A DNA stretch of 11,967 nucleotides from Xanthobacteraceae bacterium (lineage in GTDB: Bacteria; Pseudomonadota; Alphaproteobacteria; Rhizobiales; Xanthobacteraceae). Below, one piece after another: positions 6,511 through 11,967 of this stretch. A model generated the notes under the pieces. The model was not told where the DNA came from. It saw nothing but the letters and a program-made list of their open reading frames with translations, and ran no database searches. The translations under genes were made by a program, and so were the position numbers. Within the stretch, counting starts at the first letter, position 1. Every line of letters begins with the position of its first letter. The stretch is taken from positions 1 through 11,967 of the forward strand of contig JASHYD010001271.1 of the NCBI GenBank assembly GCA_030043175.1, given 5' to 3'.

Positions 6511-8070
6511 TCAGTGCCCCAGTGCTGGCGCACTAGCCGGGGCTTGGCGGTGACGCGTCGCTCGCTCAAAGCCATAGGCAATCTGAATGAGTTGGCCTTC
6601 GCTCCACGGACGCCCCAGGATATCTATCCCGACGGGTACTCCAATCGGCGCTGTCGCGGTTGGCTTAGAAAAACCCGCCGGCACGGTGATTGCTGGAAAC
6701 CCAGTAACGGAAGCCAGGATGCCGTTCCGATCAGCCTGATTGAATTCTGAGAGCGGGACGACGAGGCGTTGCTGCAAGGGATAGATCAACGCATCGAGTT
6801 GATGTTCCGCCATGAGGGAAATCAGCCTGTCGCGGGTGTGCCCGTTCCGCATTAGCCGAACCAGGTAGTCCGGCTCTTCCGTGCCGTTCTGATAGCTTTC
6901 CGCGGCCTTGAGGAAGCTCTCCAGTGATGGCTTGTGGAACTTGCCGGACGCGATGATTTCCCCGAGCGACTTCGCTGGCGCATTGGGAATGGACGCGAGA
7001 TAGCTGTTGATCAGTAACTTGAACTCATATTTCTGGACGTCATTTTCGGCGCTGAGCTTAGCTGCGCTGAGTGCTGGATCATCTACTTCGATGACTTCAG
7101 CCCCGGCCTTCTTCATCGCGGCCACGGCCGCCGCCACGATCGCGTTGACCTCCTGATGCTCGGGCCCACTCCCCAACATGGCCTTGAGCAGACCAAGGCG
7201 CGCGCCGTGCAGACCATCGCCTTCGAGGAACGGCGCATAGCTTACCTTCGTGTAACCCACGCTCCACGCCGTCGATGGATCATTTGGGTCGTATCCTGCC
7301 ATCACTTCGAGAAGGCGGGCGGCGTCGGCAACGTTGCGGGCGATCGGTCCGACCGCGTCCTGAGTTTGCGATACCGGCATGATCCCTGCGCGGCTCACGA
7401 GACCCTTCGTGGGACGTATGCCGACCAGACTGTTAGCCGAAGCCGGCGATCGGATGGAATTGACCGTGTCACTGGCAGTACCGGCGACAGCCAGATTGGC
7501 GGCTACTGCGGTGCCTGTGCCGCCGCTTGAACCCCCAGGCGTTCGGCTCAGGTCATACGGGTTGAGCGTCTGGCCCCCAAGCGAACTGACAGTCGTGCCG
7601 GACAGCGCAAATTCATGCATATTGGACTTGCCAAGGATGATCGCACCCGCCCGGCGAAGCTTCGTGACAACGAAGGCGTCCGCCTGGGGCTGTGCCCCCG
7701 CCAGCGCCGCCGACCCACCTGTGGTTGGCATATCGGCGGTGTTGTAGTTGTCCTTCAACACCAATGGAATGCAGTGGAGCGGCCCGATCAAACCGGTTCT
7801 CGCGTATTGCTCGTCGCGCTCGCGCGCCTCTGCGAGAGCCTTTGGATTGGGCGTCAGCATGGAATTCAGGGCCAGACCTTTATGATCGTATGCATCGATA
7901 CGATCAAGATAGGCCTGAACCAACTCCTGGCACGTCAAAGCCTTGTCTTTGAATGCCTGATGAATACTGGCGATGGTGGCTTCTTCGACCTGGAAAGCTT
8001 GCGCAGCCTGGACCATGCAAATAGAGATCGCCGAGATGGCCCCAAAAAAGGTAGTTGCAATCGGCTTCAC
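6511..8070 (-). CDS. Secreted amidase-signature (AS) family hydrolase
   Basis: It encodes 519 residues from GTG at 8070, with GGGGAG 7 bp upstream. Residues 1-25 are a Sec signal peptide (core TTFFGAISAISICMV, cut near AQA-FQ), so the enzyme is probably periplasmic. The AS core covers about 45-495. The catalytic Lys is K106 in IPLVLKDNYNTADMP, the cis-Ser is S181 in GGSSGG, and the nucleophilic Ser is S205 in SDTVNSIRSPAS. AS enzymes cleave C-N amide bonds with this Ser-Ser-Lys triad. In overall order (TADMPTTGGSAALAG, then RPTKGLVSRAGIMP, then SQTQDAVGPIARNVADAA) it is nearest to peptide amidases and secreted AS hydrolases rather than to GatA, and no gatB or gatC is nearby. Oddly, the usual GTDTGGS around the nucleophile reads ASDTVNS here. 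The substrate cannot be told. It appears intact and monocistronic. Confidence 0.9.
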   Translation of the reverse strand: MKPIATTFFGAISAISICMVQAAQAFQVEEATIASIHQAFKDKALTCQELVQAYLDRIDAYDHKGLALNSMLTPNPKALAEARERDEQYARTGLIGPLHCIPLVLKDNYNTADMPTTGGSAALAGAQPQADAFVVTKLRRAGAIILGKSNMHEFALSGTTVSSLGGQTLNPYDLSRTPGGSSGGTGTAVAANLAVAGTASDTVNSIRSPASANSLVGIRPTKGLVSRAGIMPVSQTQDAVGPIARNVADAARLLEVMAGYDPNDPSTAWSVGYTKVSYAPFLEGDGLHGARLGLLKAMLGSGPEHQEVNAIVAAAVAAMKKAGAEVIEVDDPALSAAKLSAENDVQKYEFKLLINSYLASIPNAPAKSLGEIIASGKFHKPSLESFLKAAESYQNGTEEPDYLVRLMRNGHTRDRLISLMAEHQLDALIYPLQQRLVVPLSEFNQADRNGILASVTGFPAITVPAGFSKPTATAPIGVPVGIDILGRPWSEGQLIQIAYGFERATRHRQAPASAPALGH

Positions 8071-8130
8071 ACTTCTTCTCCCCAGTTCAAGATTTCCGCG
8101 AACACCAGGCTTTCCCTTAGGCTGCCAGAT

Positions 8131-8415
8131 TCATTCGATCACTTCGTCGGCGCAAGCCAACCTGACGGCGCACAAGGTGGGCCGCCAGCCGATTATATTG
8201 GTCGTTCGCGCAGCGATATTCGATGGCCACGTTATTGACCCTCAATGAAGCCCGTTTCGGCGAGGCCGGTTGGAAAGGCGGCTACGACGCACTGGGACGA
8301 ACTCGGGGACCAACGGTGAGGAACCCATCACTGGAGTTAGCGCCTGCTGCGCGAGCTCGGCACGCGTCGACACGGTCCCAGTCACCAGACCTGCGATTGC
8401 ATTCCGTCGTCGCAT
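8131..8415 (-). pseudogene. ABC-type substrate-binding protein (PF04392 family), internally deleted remnant
   Basis: From ATG at 8415 the minus strand gives MRRRNAIAGLVTG, then ELAQQALTPVMG. This matches the standard start of these binding proteins: MRRREFIAxLGG, an Ala-rich signal peptide, ARAQQ and PVIGFL. In other frames AAFPTGLAETGFIEGQ and NVAIEYRCANDQYNRLAA with HLVRRQVGL follow, the family's N-terminal lobe (AFRQGLxExGYVEGQNVAIEYRWAEGQxDRLPALAADLVRRxV). One extra base between GQ and NV breaks the frame. Almost at once ADEVIE and TGA appear, the last residues of the family (LLARADEVIE). About 95 codons remain of some 325, so roughly 700 bp from the middle has gone while both ends stay. 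AGGGA precedes the start. Intact members bind small solutes in the periplasm for an ABC importer; this one cannot. No permease or ATPase gene is nearby. Confidence 0.8.
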
Positions 8416-8435
8416 ATGCAGTCCCTGGAGTTAGT

Positions 8436-8725
8436 CTATTTCAGGAGAGCGTAGCGCGATCGCGGTTGTAAGGGAACGGGCTTACGCCCACGCGTCGGGG
8501 GATTCCATTCCTGCACCAAGTCTTCCTCGCGGCGATCCGTCGGGCAGGGAAACCATCGGGCGATAAGCTCTGTCGCCCACGCCAGTGGCGTGCCGTTGGC
8601 AAGATTCTCACTCTCGATGCAGGAGAGTTTTGGTGCCAATAGTACAGGAAAAGCTGACTGGGGCCGTCCACGGCGCGCTCGAACCTTCGACTTCGGTAAG
8701 CGGCCTCGAAGTGGTCATACTGCAT
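8436..8725 (-). pseudogene. Unknown gene, apparently split by one frameshift
   Basis: Two adjoining minus-strand frames each look protein-like but only in part. From ATG at 8725 the first gives DHFEAAYRSRRFERAVDG and QLFLYYWHQNSPASRVRI. From near 8607 a second frame gives ANGTPLAWATELIARWF, EEDLVQEWNPPTRGRKP and PLQPRSRYALLK, ending in TAG at 8436. Joined, they make one protein of about 95 residues, rich in aromatic and charged residues, with no signal peptide. The stop is 21 bp before the start of the substrate-binding remnant on the same strand, so the two may once have been transcribed together. I do not know the family. A sequencing error could also explain the shift. Confidence 0.4.
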
Positions 8726-8838
8726 TGCTCCAGCACATCGAGTTCTTCTGATGGTTCGCTCCGGGTGGGAACTGAGGCTGATCCAACGGATGCGACTTCG
8801 GGATTTGAACCTTGGATACGAGCAAACGAGGTCGAGCT

Positions 8839-10086
8839 ATGAGTGCACCATCTGTCGTCCGAGCAACATTCTCCGGCAGTAGCGGCGATCAGCTGGCTGC
8901 ACGGCTCGATCTTCCGGACAGCCCCGTGCGGGCCTTCGCGCTGTTCGCCCACTGCTTTAGCTGCACGAAAGACATACTCGCTGCCCGGCGCATTGCGAGC
9001 GGGCTCGCGAGCGCAGGGGTGGCCGCTCTTCGCTTCGACTTCACCGGCCTCGGCTCATCGGAGGGCGACTTCGCTAATACCGACTTCTCCTCAAACGTCG
9101 AGGACGTCATCCGCGCCGCCGACTATCTGCGGAGCAACTACGAGGCGCCCGTCATACTCATCGGCCATTCGCTCGGCGGAACCGCCGTACTGGCGGCCGC
9201 CGAACGAATTCCCGAAGCGAAGGCCGTAGTGACAATCAACGCACCGGCCGATGTGGCGCACGTTCTGCGGCAGCTGGGCGCCTCGCTCGATAGGATCAGG
9301 TCCGAAGGCGAGGGCGAGGTCAAGTTGGGCGGCCGGCCGTTCCGGATCCGACGCTCATTCATTGATGACGCCGAGATGCAGCGGCTCGAGGAGAAGATCC
9401 GCACGCTCGGCAGGGCATTGCTCATACTTCATGCTCCTCGCGACGAGGTGGTCGGAATCGAGAATGCCTCCCACATCTTTCTTGCGGCAAGGCACCCCAA
9501 GAGCTTCATCTCGCTCGACGATGCCGACCACTTGCTGTCGCAACCGAAAGATGCCTCATATGCGGCGGGCATAATCACTGCATGGGCAGCGAGGTACATA
9601 CCGGAGGCTCGTCCAGCAATTGCAGAGGCTGAACACGTCCTGGTCCGCGAGACCGGCGAAGGGAAATTCCAGACCCTAGTTATTGCCGGCCGGCACAGAC
9701 TCATCGCCGACGAACCTGTTGCCGCCGGCGGTCTCGACACCGGCCCTAACCCCTACGACTATCTCTCGATTGCGCTCGGCGCGTGCACAGCAATGACATT
9801 GCGCGTCTACGCCGAGCACAAGAAGCTTGCGCTCGGCCGCGTGGCGGTCGAGGTGCGCCACGCCAAGGTCGACGTCGATCACTGCGCAGACTGCAGCGAA
9901 GTCGCCGAAGGACGCAGTGGGAAGATCGATCGTTTCGAGCGCCTCATCCGGATCGAGGGTGAGATCGACGCGGGACTCGCAGCCAAAATCGTGGAAATCG
10001 CAGAAAAGTGCCCCGTGCACCGCACCCTCGAGTCCAGCGCGGCCGTTGTCACGCGCGTTACGCGGAATAGGCAATTCCCCGCATAA
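8839..10086 (+). CDS. Bifunctional alpha/beta hydrolase - OsmC family fusion protein
   Basis: It encodes 415 residues. About 10-255 is an alpha/beta hydrolase: FALFAHCFSCTKD (oxyanion region), RFDFTGLGSSEG, nucleophile elbow GHSLGG with Ser111, acid Asp202 in HAPRDEVV and His231 in DADHLLS. About 265-412 is an OsmC/Ohr-type domain: GGLDTGPNPYDYLSIALGACTAMTLR with Cys316, and EKCPVHRTLESS with Cys391. In OsmC/Ohr proteins two such cysteines reduce organic hydroperoxides. The fusion is a known arrangement in proteobacteria; the hydrolase substrate is not established. I take ATG at 8839 with GAGG 7 bp upstream; an in-frame TTG at 8812 would add nine polar residues without a site. All catalytic residues are present, there is no signal peptide, and it is likely cytoplasmic and antioxidant. 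No partner genes are close. Confidence 0.93.
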   Translation: MSAPSVVRATFSGSSGDQLAARLDLPDSPVRAFALFAHCFSCTKDILAARRIASGLASAGVAALRFDFTGLGSSEGDFANTDFSSNVEDVIRAADYLRSNYEAPVILIGHSLGGTAVLAAAERIPEAKAVVTINAPADVAHVLRQLGASLDRIRSEGEGEVKLGGRPFRIRRSFIDDAEMQRLEEKIRTLGRALLILHAPRDEVVGIENASHIFLAARHPKSFISLDDADHLLSQPKDASYAAGIITAWAARYIPEARPAIAEAEHVLVRETGEGKFQTLVIAGRHRLIADEPVAAGGLDTGPNPYDYLSIALGACTAMTLRVYAEHKKLALGRVAVEVRHAKVDVDHCADCSEVAEGRSGKIDRFERLIRIEGEIDAGLAAKIVEIAEKCPVHRTLESSAAVVTRVTRNRQFPA

Positions 10087-10565
10087 ACCCGTGACATTCT
10101 TGACTGCCGGTCGCACACGGCGATCGATGTGGTTCGTCACCTTAGCTACTGGCTCCGATCAATTCGGCCGCGTAGCGCAGTGGCATCCCTCGCTCTCGGC
10201 GATCGACGCCCGGACCTGGACGCGACCGCGCTCGACCTTGCGGTCGGCAAGCGCGTCTGCGGCTTGTTGTCGGTCGACGACGAGGGCTCGGCGACCCGGA
10301 TGGAATCTGGGCCACGTGCGATCCGGACCGCCGAAGCCTGCGAAGGGCTCACGGTGCCTAAGGCGAAGAGCTTGGGATTCGTCCCTGACCGACAACACGG
10401 CCACTCCCGACGATGCGGGCGAACATGACGCGGGAGGCCGTTGTTGCCGAGGGCGCACGGGCGGCCGAGCGCGGGATATGGAGGCGGTAGAAGTTGCAGA
10501 CCGAGATTGAAGACCACGCTAAGTTCGTTGTTACCGGCACCGCGTCGGCCTATCTTCTCTTTGCA
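10087..10565. other. No confident gene; high-GC stretch with overlapping open frames
   Basis: Frames of about 100-230 codons are open on both strands, as expected at this GC content. None has a ribosome binding site with a sensible start, and none shows a domain I recognise. There is no terminator-like hairpin with a T-run after the hydrolase-OsmC gene. It may be decayed sequence continuous with the ligase remnant that follows. Confidence 0.4.
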
Positions 10566-10837
10566 ATGAAAATCAAGCCTCTTCGGGCCGGGTTCGTCAT
10601 CCCGGCCCAGCCGGTTCTGGCTTCAAGACCTCCCTCGGTGGCAATTGGGTTTACGCAACGAAGCATGACGGCTACCGGATGATCGTCCGCTGGGACGGCC
10701 CCAGAGTGCGGCTCTACACCCCAATGCCTATGACTGGACTGCGACTACCGGCGACCGCTGAAGCTGCGGGGGATCCAGGCTTCACGAACGATGCTGAGGC
10801 ATTGACGGTGGGGCCGACCGCCTTGGCAGTTCCACAG
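10566..10837 (+). pseudogene. ATP-dependent DNA ligase, broken 5' fragment
   Basis: From ATG at 10566 one frame gives MKIKPLRAGFVIPAQPVLAS and RPPS. After a one-base loss near 10637 a second frame gives GGNWVYATKHDGYRMIVRWD and GPRVRLYTP. This matches the start of LigD-type/short ATP-dependent ligases (PCLPTLASKPPSG, W-V-x-E-I-K-H-D-G-Y-R). The K-x-D-G motif, whose Lys (codon 10661-10663) takes AMP, is intact. A local out-of-frame NAYDWTA follows, then DPGFTNDAEALTVGPTALAV, corresponding to the FTxDGEAVxxGPDGxAxF segment. After about 90 codons the similarity ends; the remaining two-thirds of the adenylation domain and the OB fold are missing. No Ku gene is in the window. The second frame stays open directly into the CLC gene. 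Confidence 0.7.
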
Positions 10838-10933
10838 GCCAGTTCGGTTTGCGGTAAGTTTGCGAACAGGCCACGATCTCGATGCTGCGCCGGATGGCCT
10901 TGCGGAAGCTCAGTAGTGGGGCCGCAACCGATC

Positions 10934-11967
10934 ATGTGGGTAGCTTGTTTTCTGGATATGGCAATGGCTTCCTCGACGCACCTTGTCCACGCCCCGCATC
11001 GATTGCGGGCTTTCGTCCGGGCGCACGAAACCAGCCTTGTCGCGATCGCCGCCCTGATTGGGGTAATAGCAGGCCTTCTGGTCGCCGCGATGGGCGCCGC
11101 CGTCGCCCTTCTGCATAGTCTGTTCTTCGGTTTGAGACTCGACGAGCGCCTCTCAGCGCAGCCAAGCATAGATCCGACCCGCACCTTGATCGTGCTAACG
11201 CTTGGCGGTTTCGTTCTGGGGCTTGTTTCCCTCGTAGTGTATCGCTGGCGACCCGGCCGGGAAGTCGACCCGATCGAGGCAAATGCCCTCCGCGGGGGGC
11301 ATATGTCTTTGCGCGGCAGCATGATTGTTGCGCTGCAGACGGTGTGGTCAAGCGGCGTCGGCGCTTCGGTCGGATTGGAGGCGGGTTATACCCAGATCGC
11401 AAGCGGGGCGGCCTCTGCGATCGGCCGCGCTTTTCATCTGCGGCGCGCCGATCAACGCATCATGGTCGGATGCGGAGCTGCTGCTGCCATAGCGGGCGCG
11501 TTCGGCGCACCGCTCGCTGGTGCTTTTTATGCATTTGAGCTCATTCTCGGTGCTTACACGCCGCCGAGTCTCGCCTCAATCGGCGTGGCCGCGTTGGCCG
11601 GATATGCGGTTGCGCACACACTCGCATTTCTGCCGCTAGGGGTGATCGTGAGTGAAGTCGGTGAAGTATCCCCCCACGACTTGGCCCTCGCAAGCCTGCT
11701 CGGCCTTTGCGCAGCACTTTGCGGCATCGTCATCATGCGCGGCGTCGCGCTGAGCGAAACGCTGCTTTCAAGGGGCCGCTTGTGGCGGCCGATCGGTCCC
11801 GCCCTTGGCGGCTTGATCGTCGGGTCGCTGGCGCTTGTGACCCCACAGGTATTGTCCTCAGGTCACGGCGCGCTGCATCTCACTGGGATGGCCACCTGGC
11901 CTGTCTCTGCGATCGGCACCCTATTTGTGCTCAAGGCGCTTGCCTCGATCGTATCGCTCGGCTCCGG
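10934..11967 (+). CDS. CLC-family chloride channel/transporter (runs off right edge)
   Basis: The frame is open to the window end, 344 residues so far. A short N-terminal helix (HRLRAFVRAHE) leads into hydrophobic helices at about 34-66, 83-103, 173-205, 214-234, 250-270, 286-305 and 323-341. CLC marks are G-V-G-A-S-V-G-L-E-A, where E149 aligns with the gating Glu148 of E. coli ClC, then VGCGAAAAIAGAFGAPLAG and FYAFELILG. The usual GSGIP chloride-site loop is replaced by REVDPIEANAL (110-120). The start is uncertain: ATG at 10934, 10958 or 10964 all lack a strong ribosome binding site, and the frame stays open upstream through the ligase remnant to about 10637. CLC proteins move Cl- (some F- or NO3-) as channels or H+ antiporters in the inner membrane. 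CBS domains may follow outside the window. Confidence 0.9.
   Translation, partial: MWVACFLDMAMASSTHLVHAPHRLRAFVRAHETSLVAIAALIGVIAGLLVAAMGAAVALLHSLFFGLRLDERLSAQPSIDPTRTLIVLTLGGFVLGLVSLVVYRWRPGREVDPIEANALRGGHMSLRGSMIVALQTVWSSGVGASVGLEAGYTQIASGAASAIGRAFHLRRADQRIMVGCGAAAAIAGAFGAPLAGAFYAFELILGAYTPPSLASIGVAALAGYAVAHTLAFLPLGVIVSEVGEVSPHDLALASLLGLCAALCGIVIMRGVALSETLLSRGRLWRPIGPALGGLIVGSLALVTPQVLSSGHGALHLTGMATWPVSAIGTLFVLKALASIVSLGS

Noticed and set aside
7973..8248. Plus-strand frames over the binding-protein remnant
   Set aside because: They are antisense reads of the minus-strand PF04392-type remnant; similar spurious proteins are often annotated opposite this family.
8780..8825. tRNA-like sequence on the minus strand (complement of GGGATTTGAACC)
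   Set aside because: The flanking bases do not pair into a T-stem, and it immediately precedes the start of a protein gene.
1..11967. CRISPR array, defence island or toxin-antitoxin pair
   Set aside because: I saw no regularly spaced repeats, no cas-like or nuclease/methylase genes, and no convincing paired toxin-antitoxin frames.

Overview
The window looks like chromosomal DNA of a GC-rich alphaproteobacterium of the Bradyrhizobium / Nitrobacteraceae type. The grounds are an ExoR-like Sel1 protein, a short secreted protein of a kind I associate with Bradyrhizobium, a remnant of the ABC-type substrate-binding family (PF04392) that is heavily expanded in that group, a rhizobial-style tyrosine integrase remnant, and overall base and codon use. 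The genus is an inference; no rRNA or other marker is present.

Layout from left to right. At 1-186 is the C-terminal end of a Crp/Fnr regulator. At 439-826 (minus) is an HtrA/DegP serine protease remnant with several frame changes. At 980-1168 (minus) is a 62-residue secreted protein, followed by a strong hairpin. At 1699-2021 (plus) is a remnant of a DyP-type peroxidase. At 2608-2910 (minus) is a 100-residue membrane-anchored protein of unknown function. At 3411-3766 (plus) is a frameshifted tyrosine integrase remnant. At 4091-5026 (plus) is an intact ExoR-like periplasmic Sel1 protein. At 5411-5791 (plus) is a small membrane/coiled-coil protein. At 6511-8070 (minus) is a secreted amidase-signature hydrolase. 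At 8131-8415 (minus) is a substrate-binding protein with most of its middle deleted, and just upstream at 8436-8725 (minus) a frameshifted gene of unknown function. At 8839-10086 (plus) is an alpha/beta hydrolase-OsmC fusion. At 10566-10837 (plus) is the 5' part of an ATP-dependent DNA ligase, broken. From 10934 to the right edge (plus) is a CLC chloride channel/transporter.

Two things stand out. First, the two small minus-strand envelope genes at 980-1168 and 2608-2910 are preceded by related sequences of about 100 bp. Each contains a perfect 18-bp palindrome ATGTGA-N6-TCACAT centred about 94 bp before the start codon, which matches the E. coli CRP consensus. The Crp-family fragment at the left edge has an R-E-x-x-x-K recognition helix of the kind that reads TGTGA. 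This suggests a small local regulon. Second, intact housekeeping-like genes are interspersed with at least five, probably six, eroded genes, one of them an integrase, so the region looks like an old integration site under decay.

I found no CRISPR array, no intact insertion sequence, no tRNA or rRNA, and no convincing new multi-gene system. The most original lead is the paired CRP-type promoter module.
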